Notes: a model not told the origin generated them from the sequence alone. Counted from the first letter of the stretch, positions 51,531 through 61,645 are shown. The stretch is 64,000 nt of DNA from Prevotella sp. (GCA_031285905.1 JAITVH010000153.1:1-64000); one strand, 5' to 3'. Program-made: numbers and translations.

Positions 51531-51568
51531 TCTTTTCTTTCTTTTTTTAATAAAAGAAAATACTTTTC

Positions 51569-51617
51569 CTGACGACTGATGCACATTATGTACAGTCATC
51601 AGATACCCATTTTTTTA
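51569..51617 (+). terminator. Possible terminator after the His-rich gene
   Basis: CTGACGACTG pairs with CAGTCATCAG (one wobble) around a 14-base loop, then TACCCATTTTTTTA. It lies 39 bp after the stop codon. Confidence 0.55.
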
Positions 51618-51656
51618 TAGGAGGATAGATATATCAATACAATATTATTGATATTA

Positions 51657-51756
51657 ATTTATCTATATAAGGCTGTCATTCTGATTTCTCAAAGAAAATC
51701 AGAAGGGAGTTAAAAAGGCTAAAAGTTGTTTCCTTTATTACTTTTTAGTTGAAAAG
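51657..51756 (+). repeat. Degenerate modular intergenic repeat before the TonB receptor gene (copy E)
   Basis: ATTTATCTATA (51657-51667), then TGTCATTCTGATTT with a local inverted repeat (to about 51700), and a core-like AAAAGTTGTTTCCTTT / TTACTTTTTAGTTGAAAA (51722-51756). It is similar in order to copies A-C but shorter and mutated. It ends 71 bp before the TonB start. The rest of the gap 51531-51827 shows nothing else but the hairpin at 51569. Confidence 0.6.
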
Positions 51757-51827
51757 AGCATAATCCATTATCAGATTATGGCGATATGGAATATTATAAT
51801 CAATAGGATTAGAATAATACTTATAAC

Positions 51828-54116
51828 ATGAAGAAGATTATATTTTTATTATCATATATACTTTGCCTGAATAGTTTATATGCACAACAGGCAAACACAT
51901 CCAGTATAAGAGGTCATGTACTGGGCAGACATACAGAAGAACATTTGGCCGGAGTAGTTATATCTGTAGAAAATACTCAAAAGGCTGCGATGACTGATGA
52001 AACAGGACATTTTGTAATAGAAAATATCCCGGAAGGGACATATTTTCTTGTTACTCAATATATAGGTTACTCTAGTCTGAAACAGGAGATTAGGATAAAT
52101 AAAGGTTCTACGACAAACGTGACTTTACAGATGGAACCAGAGAACCAGCAATTAAATGAGGTAATGATAACAACATCAGCAAAGTCTTTGAACAGGACAA
52201 TGTCTCCGATAGTAGTGAATCAGTTAACGGCGAAGACTTTTGAATCTACCAATTCGAATACTCTTTCGCAAGGCCTTAATTATATGCCGGGACTAAGGGT
52301 TGAAACTAACTGCCAGAATTGTGGAACACAAGAAGTAAGAATAAACGGATTGGAAGGGCAATATTCTCAGATACTTATCGATGGTCAACCAGTATTTACC
52401 TCTTTATCGAAAATGTATGGACTGGAGCAATTACCGGCTAATATGATAGAGCAGGTAGATGTGGTGAGGGGTGGAGGCTCTGTCTTATATGGTGCTAATG
52501 CAATAGGAGGAGTAATTAATATTATTACCAAGGAGCCAGAGCGGAATTCTTATCAGGCAAAATATAACCTCTCGCTTATAGATGGGAAGTCGGCGGATAA
52601 TATATTATCTCTTAATTCATCTTTTGTAGACAGGACAAAGAAATCTGGGATCTCACTTTTTGCAAACATCCGTAATCGCAATCCCTGGGATGCGAATGAT
52701 GACGGATTTTCCGAGATTGGAAAAAATAAGGCTTCTTCAGTCGGCTTTCGTTCATATGTAAAACCTACTCTTCAGGATAAATTTACGCTTGAATACCATT
52801 ATATATCCGAATATAGAAGAGGAGGGGATAATATGAGCCGTCCTCCACATGAAGCTTTGATAGCAGAAACAACGGATTATAATATTCATTCTGGTGGTTT
52901 AGGATATATCCATTTCAGTAATGGGAACAAGAATAAGCTAACAGTGAATATTTCTACCCAACGCATAGGGCGGGATAGTTATTATGGTGGAGGATATGAC
53001 TTGAATGGCTATGGACGTACCAAAGAATTGGCTGTGACAGGTACAGTGCGGTATGAGATGAATATGGACAAATTATTATTTATGCCTGCTAAGTTTACAG
53101 CCGGATTTACGCAGGAGTATACAAACCTGCACGATACTATTCATAGCCGGAATATAAAGCAGATTATAAATGTGAGTAGTCTGTATGTTCAGAACGAATG
53201 GAGAGATGATGATTTGTCATTCATCGTAGGACTCCGGGGTGATAAGCATAATAAAGTCGATAATATCAACATTATTCCAAGAGCCAGTATACGATATAAA
53301 GTAAGGGAAAATATGAATTTGAGAGCAGCTTATTCTATGGGGTATAGGGCTCCTGAAATTATTGCATCTGACTTGGATGTTCCTGTAATAGGTGGTGTAG
53401 CAACCATAACAGTACTGGGTGATGATCTGAAAAGGGAATATTCTAATAGCATTAATGGAGGGTTTGACTTTAGTCTATATAATGAAAATGTTTATTCTTA
53501 CTTTTTAATTGAAGGATTCTATACCAAAATAAACCGGGTATTTATTACAGAAGAAACCGGGGAAGACGAATTAGGGAATACCATAATGACACGTAGAAAT
53601 GGTGATGGTGCCTATGTTTATGGTTTAAATTTAGAAGCTACTATACAACCTATAGATTGGTTGGAACTTCAAGGCGGATTTACATGGCAAAGAAGTCGTT
53701 ATACTACGCCTGTAAGTTGGTCATTAGAAGATTATGTAGCCCCTGTGAAAAAAATGCTGAGATCTCCTGATACTTATGGATTTTTTTCGATGACTGCTAC
53801 TCCTCATAAAAGTTATGCAGTTTCATTATCAGGCGTATATACAGGTCCGATGCTTACTCCACACTTTGCAGGAGCAAAAGGAGTGGTTAAAGATGAAACT
53901 GTAAAAACCAGAAGTTTTATTGATACCACACTTAAGCTATCCTATTTCTTTGCAATGAACTCGATAAACAAAATTGAGGTAAATGCTGGAGTTCAGAATA
54001 TCTTTAATCAAATACAAAGAGATTTCGACTTGGGGCCTGACCGAGACTCGGAATATATATACGGACCATCATTACCACGAACGTTTTTTATTGGTCTGAA
54101 AATTAATTCAATATAA
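51828..54116 (+). CDS. TonB-dependent outer-membrane receptor
   Basis: 762 residues: signal peptide MKKIIFLLSYILCLNSLYAQ, then a carboxypeptidase-regulatory-like domain (about 25-110; IRGHVLGRHTEEHLAGVVIS). The plug is at about 125-235, with GLRVETNCQNCGTQEVRING, IDGQPVFTSLSKMYGLEQLP and VDVVRGGGSVLYGANAIGGV. A 22-strand-type barrel follows to the C-terminus (SLPRTFFIGLKI). It is the FepA/BtuB-like class rather than SusC (too short, no SusD). The NCQNCG cysteines in the plug and the His-rich neighbour suggest metal or metal-chelate uptake. Repeat copy E precedes it. Confidence 0.88.
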   Translation: MKKIIFLLSYILCLNSLYAQQANTSSIRGHVLGRHTEEHLAGVVISVENTQKAAMTDETGHFVIENIPEGTYFLVTQYIGYSSLKQEIRINKGSTTNVTLQMEPENQQLNEVMITTSAKSLNRTMSPIVVNQLTAKTFESTNSNTLSQGLNYMPGLRVETNCQNCGTQEVRINGLEGQYSQILIDGQPVFTSLSKMYGLEQLPANMIEQVDVVRGGGSVLYGANAIGGVINIITKEPERNSYQAKYNLSLIDGKSADNILSLNSSFVDRTKKSGISLFANIRNRNPWDANDDGFSEIGKNKASSVGFRSYVKPTLQDKFTLEYHYISEYRRGGDNMSRPPHEALIAETTDYNIHSGGLGYIHFSNGNKNKLTVNISTQRIGRDSYYGGGYDLNGYGRTKELAVTGTVRYEMNMDKLLFMPAKFTAGFTQEYTNLHDTIHSRNIKQIINVSSLYVQNEWRDDDLSFIVGLRGDKHNKVDNINIIPRASIRYKVRENMNLRAAYSMGYRAPEIIASDLDVPVIGGVATITVLGDDLKREYSNSINGGFDFSLYNENVYSYFLIEGFYTKINRVFITEETGEDELGNTIMTRRNGDGAYVYGLNLEATIQPIDWLELQGGFTWQRSRYTTPVSWSLEDYVAPVKKMLRSPDTYGFFSMTATPHKSYAVSLSGVYTGPMLTPHFAGAKGVVKDETVKTRSFIDTTLKLSYFFAMNSINKIEVNAGVQNIFNQIQRDFDLGPDRDSEYIYGPSLPRTFFIGLKINSI

Positions 54117-54126
54117 TTAATAAGAT

Positions 54127-54158
54127 AGGGCTGTTAAATTAAAAATGTTTAATAGCTC
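54127..54158 (+). terminator. Weak terminator after the TonB receptor
   Basis: AGGGCTGTTAAA pairs imperfectly with TTTAATAGCTCT (two wobbles). Only a short T-run follows. Confidence 0.4.
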
Positions 54159-54285
54159 TGTCTCTTTTAGATAGTAATTCATCGAATTACGGGATTTTGG
54201 TAGTATCTTTGCCAACAAGTGTTAGATGTACAGGACAGATGTTGTCCTTTTCTTGTAAAAGAATGTCGGCGATAAAAGGAAATTG

Positions 54286-54933
54286 ATGTTTTTAATCATA
54301 ATAAAAGGGTTATTTATTGGCTTTTTATCATCTGCCCCTATGGGCCCTGTAGGGATGCTGTGTATTCAGCGTACGCTCAACGAAGGGAAAAAGCAGGGAC
54401 TGATTACAGGTTTGGGTGCTGTTGCGGGTGATATGCTTATAGCATTGCTTGCGATTATTGCAGCGTTAGGCTTGGGTTTTAATACCGAATTTATACAGCA
54501 GCATGAGGGGCCTCTTAAGGTTGTGGGTAGTATTGTGCTTATTGTTTTCGGATATGTAGTATACAATAAGAACCCTTCCCGTAACTTGACAAAATTGAAA
54601 GAGAAAACTACATCTTTCTGGAGAGTTTTTGTCTCTTCTATGGTACTCACCATATCCAATATTGCGACTTTATTTTTATATATTGCTTTGTTTGCCCGAT
54701 TTAATGCCATCGATGCAAGCAAGCCATTTGGCTATGATCTGTTGACTATATTATTTATTGGGATAGGTGCTTTTCTATGGTGGCTACTTATTACCTATTT
54801 TGTGAATAAATTGCGTAGCCGGTTTAATCCAAGGGGGTTACAGATATTTAATCAAATAATAGGGATCTTACTGATAGGATTGGGTGTAGCCGGAATAATT
54901 ACAGGTAGCCTGATGGGAATCAATATTTTCTAG
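54286..54933 (+). CDS. LysE family exporter
   Basis: 215 residues from the ATG at 54286, with AAAGGA 8 bp upstream as a good ribosome site; an in-frame TTG precedes it. About six helices: IIIKGLFIGFLSSAPMGPVG, GLITGLGAVAGDMLIALLAI, and others. The opening SSAPMGPVGM...RTLNEGKKQGLITGLGAVAGD is the LysE/RhtB signature. These export amino acids or related metabolites; the substrate is unknown. It overlaps the convergent DUF6056 gene by 4 bp at the 3' end. Confidence 0.9.
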   Translation: MFLIIIKGLFIGFLSSAPMGPVGMLCIQRTLNEGKKQGLITGLGAVAGDMLIALLAIIAALGLGFNTEFIQQHEGPLKVVGSIVLIVFGYVVYNKNPSRNLTKLKEKTTSFWRVFVSSMVLTISNIATLFLYIALFARFNAIDASKPFGYDLLTILFIGIGAFLWWLLITYFVNKLRSRFNPRGLQIFNQIIGILLIGLGVAGIITGSLMGINIF

Positions 54934-56309
54934 TCCGGATTTCTTAATATGATATCTATCCTATAATATCTAGACATCAGAGTTGCAGAAAAAGGATCTT
55001 CCCCATGTATATATTTTCCTCCATCGTATCTTTCAAATTCGCATGATTGAAGTCCTTTCGCTTTGGCTTCTTCGATATTCACCTCTCTTTTTTCTACCAT
55101 GTTTCTGTAGACACCGATTTCTCTTGTTGCCCAATAGAAAGTAAATAGAAAACCTATTATACCAATGGATATAACAGATATTTTGAGTCGTTTAACGATC
55201 TCTTTTCTGGTATCGAGATTGTATAATAAAACCCCAATTCCTATGATGAGGAAGGTAACAACGCCAAATAATGCTCTACGGGGAAAAGTTGTTGAAACCA
55301 ACATAGCATATACAGCGGCTATAGCTCCGATATAATAGATGAGGGTAATCTTAAGATTTGTATTATCAGCCTCTTTCTTGGATAAATATCGATATAATAT
55401 TGGCATCAGAATACTGCATAGAATAACCGGCCCACAATAATAAAAGAACGTAAAAGTGCAGTTGAACAGGCGGTATGCAATAGTAAACAGATTAATGGAG
55501 AAGCTTTCGCCGGCCCTTTCGAAGTTTCCGGGTGCGAGTATCATTAAGCTGAATCCTATAATACTGCCTATTATCCCGGATATCCCCCATGTCGGAATCT
55601 GCCATTGTTGATAATGATAGAATAAAAGCAAAAGTATTGTGATTAATATCATCGCCCCGGCTGAATTTTCGTTTGTCCATCCTGCAAGAATGCCGAAAAA
55701 GAAAAGTACCGCGGATTGAATGATTGATTTTAGTTTACTGATATCTTGTCCCTGGAAAAGGCGATAGGGCAGAAGGAAAAGAAGTATAAAGAACATTCCC
55801 CATAAATAATTAGCCGATCCGGTTATCCAGAATATCGTATCGCCTAATACCGGCTGGAAAAACCATACTGCCAGATTAATCATAATGAAGAGCGAGAGGC
55901 TATTAGATTTATCACCTTTGATGTGTATATAGATAAGGAAGATATAGCCTAGATAGACAATAGTATTTAATATATCAGCAACTAACGGCGGCAACATTAA
56001 CAAGACCTGTGCAATAAAATGTACGACACTGCGCCCCCCCCACTGGAAATAATGATTGATTTGAGACTGGAAAATATCATTAATGGATGTAGCAAGCCTG
56101 TTCTCTCCATAAATGAAAAGATAGGCAAAATCATCGGATATAATGGGAGTGAGATAGTTGAGGAATAAAATCATGGCTAAGATGATTATAACCGCAATGC
56201 CCCATATCAAAGATTTTATACCGGAATTAGCATTACGGTTTGATAATGAGTCAGTTCTATTTAAGATACTATTTGTGAAAGAGATTAATTTATCGAATAT
56301 ATCCATCAT
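54930..56309 (-). CDS. DUF6056 family multi-TM protein
   Basis: 459 residues, about 10 predicted membrane helices. Motifs include PIISDDFAYLFIYGENR after helix 1, HYFQWGGRSVVHFIAQ and WITGSANYLWGMFFILLFLL; the early acidic pair and WxxGxxNYLW are typical of DUF6056, whose members resemble GT-C-type glycosyltransferases. It probably adds or moves sugars across the inner membrane. A GT2 gene lies 75 bp upstream on the same strand, supporting a glycan role. An eight-G run falls in the WGGR codons. It overlaps lysE by 4 bp. Confidence 0.75.
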   Translation of the reverse strand: MMDIFDKLISFTNSILNRTDSLSNRNANSGIKSLIWGIAVIIILAMILFLNYLTPIISDDFAYLFIYGENRLATSINDIFQSQINHYFQWGGRSVVHFIAQVLLMLPPLVADILNTIVYLGYIFLIYIHIKGDKSNSLSLFIMINLAVWFFQPVLGDTIFWITGSANYLWGMFFILLFLLPYRLFQGQDISKLKSIIQSAVLFFFGILAGWTNENSAGAMILITILLLLFYHYQQWQIPTWGISGIIGSIIGFSLMILAPGNFERAGESFSINLFTIAYRLFNCTFTFFYYCGPVILCSILMPILYRYLSKKEADNTNLKITLIYYIGAIAAVYAMLVSTTFPRRALFGVVTFLIIGIGVLLYNLDTRKEIVKRLKISVISIGIIGFLFTFYWATREIGVYRNMVEKREVNIEEAKAKGLQSCEFERYDGGKYIHGEDPFSATLMSRYYRIDIILRNPD

Positions 56310-56384
56310 AGAAGAGGAGTATCATTTTATACAATAAGATTATAAAGATAACAAATTAGATGGTAAGTTGGATGGTATACTCAA

Positions 56385-57365
56385 TTATGCATTAAGTAAC
56401 TTTATGTACCAAATCAGCATTTTGACCTTTCGATGCATTTTAACTTTTTTGTTAGATAAATAGATTTTCATACTAGTTCCAATTTCCTTTTTCAGCCTCT
56501 TCTTATATATAACTTTATTCTTATTTTTTGCATCTAAGTTTCTTATATTTTTATAAGTTGTACGAATACTATTAGATTTCTTTCGGAGGTTCTCAACAAC
56601 CAAATCATCATATCCTTTTTTGCTGAAAAGTTGATGGCGATCATTAAATACAAGCATGAAATCAAAGCTTTTTTTGATCTGGTATTCTATATTGAATGTA
56701 TTCATAATGCTACCCTGACGCTCTCTGTAATAATAGAGCTTCTGGGGAATGGCAGTGATTTTATCAGACCTGTCGATAATAAAGGTCAAGGCATGTTCAT
56801 CATCGTGCAGATTATTTTCGGGCATCCACACATCTTGCCACAATTCACGTTTGTATAATTTACCCCATAAAACAATATTTTGAGGCAGGAAGTCTGTGTC
56901 ATATATATGCTGCATAAAATCCGCCCCGCTATAAGTACCGGTTATTTGCCGAGGTTTCTCTTGGTGTGTATCCCCCGTTTCGGTTATGATATTGTATGAA
57001 GACAAAACCATATCAGAATCTGTATCAATCATTACTTTGTATAGTGCTGAAACGATCTCCCTATCCATGTAGTCGTCACTGTCAAGAAATAACAGGTATG
57101 CACCTCTGGCTTCTATAAGGCCTGTGTTTCTGGTACAGGCAACTCCTCTGTTCGGCATATGGAATACCCTAACCCGTTCATCTTTCTCCGCATACGAATC
57201 GCATATTCTGGGCGAAGAATCCGTACTGCCGTCATTGAGTAACAGAACTTCAATATTTTGGTAAGTCTGACCGATTGCGCTTTCTATACATTCCGGTAAG
57301 AAGGAGGGTGTATTATATATCGGTACAATGATACTAATCAGTGGCAAATTGTTTTCGGATGTCAT
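56385..57365 (-). CDS. GT2 family glycosyltransferase
   Basis: 326 residues. The GT-A fold starts ISIIVPIYNTPSFLPECIES, with EVLLLNDGSTDSSPRICDSY, RGVACTRNTGLIEARGAYLL and the metal-binding DSDDYMD (Asp-Ser-Asp). A C-terminal basic, helical part follows (VYKKRLKKEIG). There are no TM helices, so it is cytoplasmic, probably in a polysaccharide or O-antigen-type pathway. The donor and acceptor cannot be read. It is paired with the DUF6056 gene. Confidence 0.9.
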   Translation of the reverse strand: MTSENNLPLISIIVPIYNTPSFLPECIESAIGQTYQNIEVLLLNDGSTDSSPRICDSYAEKDERVRVFHMPNRGVACTRNTGLIEARGAYLLFLDSDDYMDREIVSALYKVMIDTDSDMVLSSYNIITETGDTHQEKPRQITGTYSGADFMQHIYDTDFLPQNIVLWGKLYKRELWQDVWMPENNLHDDEHALTFIIDRSDKITAIPQKLYYYRERQGSIMNTFNIEYQIKKSFDFMLVFNDRHQLFSKKGYDDLVVENLRKKSNSIRTTYKNIRNLDAKNKNKVIYKKRLKKEIGTSMKIYLSNKKVKMHRKVKMLIWYIKLLNA

Positions 57366-57468
57366 AACTGTAATACTGTGATAAAAATGGGTATAAGAAA
57401 AAACAGATTAGCAAAGAAGTATTCTCCTTTTCTAGCCTGTTTTTGTGTTTATCTGTGTTTATAGAATT

Positions 57469-58866
57469 CTAAAATTCCGCATTATTCGGTGTGCGCGGAA
57501 ATGGAATCACATCCCGTATATTCGCCATTCCGGTGACGAACAAGACTAACCGTTCGAAACCAAGGCCAAAGCCTGCATGTGGAGCTGTTCCGAATTTACG
57601 GGTTTCCATATACCACCAGATAGGATCGGTATTCATTTCCAGTTCCTTTGTTCTCTGAACTAGTTTATCGTAATCCGCTTCACGTTCCGATCCTCCGATG
57701 ATCTCACCAATCTTAGGGAATAAGACATCCATACCCCGAACCGTTTTTCCATCTTTGTTCTGTTTCATATAGAACGACTTGATTTCTTTCGGATAATCTG
57801 TAAGAATTACGGGACGTTTGAAATGCTTTTCTACAAGATAACGCTCATGTTCGGATTGCAGATCGGCTCCCCAATATACAGGGAATTCAAATTTATGGCC
57901 GCTTTTTTCCAGAATATCAACACCCTCTGTATATGTAAGACGGACAAAATCGTTCTCTATCACAAACTTCAAACGTTCGATCAATTCTTTATCAAACATT
58001 TCGTTCAGGAATTCAATATCATCCTTACAATGTTCCAGAGCATAACGAATCAGGTACTTGAGAAAATCCTCAGCCAGATCCATATTGTCGTGTATATCGT
58101 AGAAAGCCACTTCAGGCTCTATCATCCAGAATTCAGCCAGATGGCGTGGAGTATTCGAATTCTCGGCTCTAAAAGTAGGGCCGAAAGTATAGATAGCACC
58201 AAGAGCCATTGCCCCGAGTTCTCCTTCCAATTGTCCCGATACTGTCAGATTAGTAGGGCTTCCAAAGAAATCCTCTGAATAATTTACCTGTCCGTCTTCT
58301 GTTCTGGGAACATTATTTAAATCCAGAGTTGTTACCTGAAACATTGAACCTGCTCCTTCTGCATCTGATGCTGTAATGATAGGTGTGTGGAAATAAAAGA
58401 ATCCTCTATCATTAAAATATTTATGTATTGCATAAGCCATATGATGGCGAATACGATAAATAGCACCAAATGTGTTTGTACGTGGGCGCAGGTAGGCAAT
58501 CTCCCTCAGGAATTCCATTGAATGCCCTTTTTTCTGTAGAGGGTAAGTCACAGGATCTGCTGTGCCGTATACTTCGATTGATTCGGCCTGTATCTCAGCT
58601 TTTTGTCCTTTTCCTTGAGACTCTACCAACTTTCCCTGTACATGAATACATGCTCCCGTGGATATAGGCTTGAAAAATTCTTCTCCGAATTTTTCTGCAT
58701 CAGCAACTATTTGAAGATTATGGATTGTAGAACCATCATTAAGATGTATGAAGTTTACATATTTATTACCGCGGATTGTACGCACCCAACCCTTTACATC
58801 GACTTTTGACCCGAATTCCAGTTGTTTAAATATATCTACAATTTTAGTTCTACGAATACTTTCCAT
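57469..58866 (-). CDS. asnS: Asparagine-tRNA ligase
   Basis: 465 residues, class II synthetase. The N-terminal OB-fold tRNA-binding domain is at about 15-110 ([20 protein letters not shown]). The catalytic core holds [20 protein letters not shown] (motif 1 region), [20 protein letters not shown] (motif 2) and [20 protein letters not shown] then DVIPFPRTP (motif 3). It discriminates as AsnRS rather than AspRS by its compact core and ending. It charges tRNA-Asn. It lies 30 bp after the RluB-type gene; the purB-rluB-asnS order is a likely operon. Confidence 0.95.
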   Translation of the reverse strand: MESIRRTKIVDIFKQLEFGSKVDVKGWVRTIRGNKYVNFIHLNDGSTIHNLQIVADAEKFGEEFFKPISTGACIHVQGKLVESQGKGQKAEIQAESIEVYGTADPVTYPLQKKGHSMEFLREIAYLRPRTNTFGAIYRIRHHMAYAIHKYFNDRGFFYFHTPIITASDAEGAGSMFQVTTLDLNNVPRTEDGQVNYSEDFFGSPTNLTVSGQLEGELGAMALGAIYTFGPTFRAENSNTPRHLAEFWMIEPEVAFYDIHDNMDLAEDFLKYLIRYALEHCKDDIEFLNEMFDKELIERLKFVIENDFVRLTYTEGVDILEKSGHKFEFPVYWGADLQSEHERYLVEKHFKRPVILTDYPKEIKSFYMKQNKDGKTVRGMDVLFPKIGEIIGGSEREADYDKLVQRTKELEMNTDPIWWYMETRKFGTAPHAGFGLGFERLVLFVTGMANIRDVIPFPRTPNNAEF

Positions 58867-58896
58867 TTTTATATCAATGTTTTATCTGTTAACTAT

Positions 58897-60216
58897 TTAC
58901 TCAAATGCACCCATACGCAACATGTTCACTTCCTTTTCTGTCAGGTAGCGCCATTTGCCTCTGGTAACATTTTTCTTGGTGAGTCCGGCAAAGTAAACCC
59001 TGTCGAGTTTTACTACCTGATACCCCAGTTTTTCAAATATACGGCGCACAATACGATTGCGGCCGGAATGTATTTCTATTCCAATCACATTCAGTTCGTC
59101 TTCAGATTGGTAGGCAATTGAGTCGGCATGTATCTCTCCGTCATCCAGTTCTATACCATCTGCTATAGCTTGCATATCTTCTATTGCAACATCTCTGTCC
59201 AGAGTTACCTGATATATTTTTTTCTTCTTAAATTTAGGATGCATTAGCTTCGAAGCTAAGTCTCCGTCATTGGTAAGAAGCAATACTCCTGTTGTATTCC
59301 TGTCAAGGCGTCCTACAGGGTAAATCCGTTCAGGACATGCATTCTTTACTAAGTCCATCACTGTCAGACGATTTTGGGGATCGTCGGAAGTTGTCACACA
59401 ATTCTTAGGCTTGTTCAACAATACATATACTTTACTTTCGAGACGTACAGGTTGATCTTGGAATGTAACCAGATCGGCGCGTGTAACTTTTGCTCCAAGT
59501 TGATTGACTACTTCACCATTAACTTTTACGGCTCCGGACGTGATGAACGCATCAGCTTCTCGACGGGAACAAACTCCTGCATTGGCTAGATATTTATTCA
59601 GCCTTAATGGAGTACTAGGGTCAATGTTCTCTTTATATTTTACCGGCTTTACAAGCCTTTTTATACCAGAAGCAGAACCTCCTCTGGAGTAGCTTCCTCC
59701 TCGTGGGATACCTCCTCCGGATGGCCGGCGGTTATCGTATCCACCTCCTCTATTGTTATTATTATAGGAAGGCCGGCCATTATTATTCGAATAATTGCCT
59801 CTATTCCCGCCATTATTTCCACGATTACCAGAGTAACCACCTCTATTGTCAGAGTAACCTCCCCTATTGTCGGAGTATCCACCTCTGTTGTTATTGTCAG
59901 AATAACCTCTATTATCGGAATATCCGCCTCGGTTATTATCTCTATATCCTCCTGCAGAACGTCCACCTCCCTGATTATTATTGTATGGACGACGTTCCTG
60001 ATTGCCATAAGAAGAGTTGTTTCCATCTCTGTCTCCATCCGACCTGTAAGGGTTTCTGTCTCTGGTTCCTTTTTCTACATTGACATCATACGCTTGTTTA
60101 CGCAGGTCTCCTACGCGTGCACGTTTCTTCTTTACAGGTTCTGATCCGTTTGTTCTTCCTTCTGATGATGAGTAGCCTTCCCGGTTTTCTCTATCATTTC
60201 CATTGTCTGTAACCAT
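58897..60216 (-). CDS. rluB: RluB-type 23S rRNA pseudouridine synthase with long Gly/Asn/Arg-rich N-terminus
   Basis: 439 residues. Residues 1-200 are disordered: a basic start, then about 110 residues of GGYSDNRG-like repeats (59680-60010). The enzyme proper follows: S4 RNA-binding domain (about 203-262, LRLNKYLANAGVCSRREADA) and the RsuA/RluB catalytic domain with Asp305 in GRLDRNTTGVLLL, KKKKIYQVTLDRD and RNRIVRRIFEKLGYQVVKLD. It would make the pseudouridine at about position 2605 of 23S rRNA; RluE/F-type specificity is possible. The tail resembles RGG-type RNA-binding regions. It is flanked by purB and asnS. Confidence 0.88.
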   Translation of the reverse strand: MVTDNGNDRENREGYSSSEGRTNGSEPVKKKRARVGDLRKQAYDVNVEKGTRDRNPYRSDGDRDGNNSSYGNQERRPYNNNQGGGRSAGGYRDNNRGGYSDNRGYSDNNNRGGYSDNRGGYSDNRGGYSGNRGNNGGNRGNYSNNNGRPSYNNNNRGGGYDNRRPSGGGIPRGGSYSRGGSASGIKRLVKPVKYKENIDPSTPLRLNKYLANAGVCSRREADAFITSGAVKVNGEVVNQLGAKVTRADLVTFQDQPVRLESKVYVLLNKPKNCVTTSDDPQNRLTVMDLVKNACPERIYPVGRLDRNTTGVLLLTNDGDLASKLMHPKFKKKKIYQVTLDRDVAIEDMQAIADGIELDDGEIHADSIAYQSEDELNVIGIEIHSGRNRIVRRIFEKLGYQVVKLDRVYFAGLTKKNVTRGKWRYLTEKEVNMLRMGAFE

Positions 60217-60292
60217 TGTTTGCTTTCCTTTTGTTTTTTAATAAATTCTAATTCCACGGTTAAGATAGCCTCGCGGTTATCGCATCTGATTT

Positions 60293-61645
60293 TCATACAC
60301 CTGTATAAGAATGAGGTGTAATTTGTTTAAGTTCATTTTTTACGGTTTCACTAACATTCAACCCGCCAATAAATTGTGCTATTGATTCTGCTGTAATTAC
60401 ACTATTTGTACGGGTCAGCGCTTTCAGGGCTTCGTAAGGTTTCGGGTATCCTTCACGGCGTAATATGGTTTGGATACCTTCGGCTACTACAGCCCAGCAA
60501 TTTTCCAAGTCTTGGTATAAAACTTCTTTGTTTAACAATAATTTATCTAATCCTTTTAATGTGCTTTGAATAGCTATCATTATATGTCCTACCGGTACCC
60601 CGATATTACGGAGGACAGTAGAATCTGTCAAATCTCTTTGCAAACGGGATATTGGGAGTTTAGCAGCCAGATGCTCCAGTATCGCATTGGCTATGCCCAG
60701 ATTTCCTTCAGCGTTTTCAAAATCAATCGGATTTACTTTATGAGGCATAGCTGATGAACCTATCTCGCCTTCCTTAATTTTTTGCTTGAAGTATTCCATT
60801 GATATATATTGCCAGAAATCGCGGTTAAGGTCAATCATTATAGTATCGATCCGTTTGAGTCCGTCGAAAAGTGCGGCAAGATTATCGTAATTGGATATCT
60901 GTGTTGTCCATTCTTCTCTTATCAATCCCAGTTTATCTTCTACAAATTTGTTGCCAAACTTTTTCCAATCATATGATGGGTAGGCCACATTATGTGCATT
61001 ATAGTTTCCTGTTGCTCCTCCGAATTTAGCTGATAACGGTACAGACTTTAATAGTATCAATTGTCCTTCCAATCGACTGACAAATACCATTATTTCTTTG
61101 CCTAGCCGGGTAGGGGATGCCGGTTGTCCATGTGTTTTGGCAAGCATGGCAATATCTTTCCAATCTTCGGCAAAACCTTTCAATTTAGAAATCAACTCTT
61201 CCAGTAAAGGATAGTAAACCTCGTTTAAAGCATCTTTCAGCGAAAGAGGTATAGAGGTGTTGTTTATGTCCTGAGATGTTAACCCGAAATGAATAAATTC
61301 CTTATATTCCTGAAGTCCCAGTTCGTCGAATTTCTCTTTAATGAAGTACTCGACAGCCTTTACATCATGATTGGTAATCTTTTCAGTATCCTTGATCTGT
61401 AAAGCGTCATTTTCCGAGAAATTATTTACAAGTTGTCTTAATATAGGAAAAACATTTTTGTCAATATCCTTTAGTTGCGGAATCGGTAATTCGCATAATG
61501 CAATAAAGCATTCGATCTCTACCAGAACACGATACTTAATAAGCGCATACTCAGAAAAATAATCGGATAATTTTTCGGTTTTATTTCGATAACGTCCATC
61601 TATTGGCGAAATGGATGTTAGGGGGGTTAGTCTCATTTCCTGCAA
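60293..61645 (-). CDS. purB: Adenylosuccinate lyase
   Basis: 450 residues of the fumarase/aspartase fold; the start could also be Met4 (MRLTPLTSISPIDGRYRN). The family signature is GSSAMPHKVNPIDFENAEGN, with catalytic His in AKTHGQPASPTRLG and HFGLTSQDINNTSIP. It cleaves adenylosuccinate and SAICAR in AMP synthesis. It is the longer E. coli-like type. It is upstream of the rluB gene (76 bp gap). Tandem TATATTTG boxes at 61712-61730 (minus strand) are candidate promoters. Confidence 0.96.
   Translation of the reverse strand: MQEMRLTPLTSISPIDGRYRNKTEKLSDYFSEYALIKYRVLVEIECFIALCELPIPQLKDIDKNVFPILRQLVNNFSENDALQIKDTEKITNHDVKAVEYFIKEKFDELGLQEYKEFIHFGLTSQDINNTSIPLSLKDALNEVYYPLLEELISKLKGFAEDWKDIAMLAKTHGQPASPTRLGKEIMVFVSRLEGQLILLKSVPLSAKFGGATGNYNAHNVAYPSYDWKKFGNKFVEDKLGLIREEWTTQISNYDNLAALFDGLKRIDTIMIDLNRDFWQYISMEYFKQKIKEGEIGSSAMPHKVNPIDFENAEGNLGIANAILEHLAAKLPISRLQRDLTDSTVLRNIGVPVGHIMIAIQSTLKGLDKLLLNKEVLYQDLENCWAVVAEGIQTILRREGYPKPYEALKALTRTNSVITAESIAQFIGGLNVSETVKNELKQITPHSYTGV

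Noticed and set aside
59661..60083. Two long frames overlapping the RluB tail
   Set aside because: They are alternative readings of a low-complexity Gly/Asn/Arg repeat and have no independent features.
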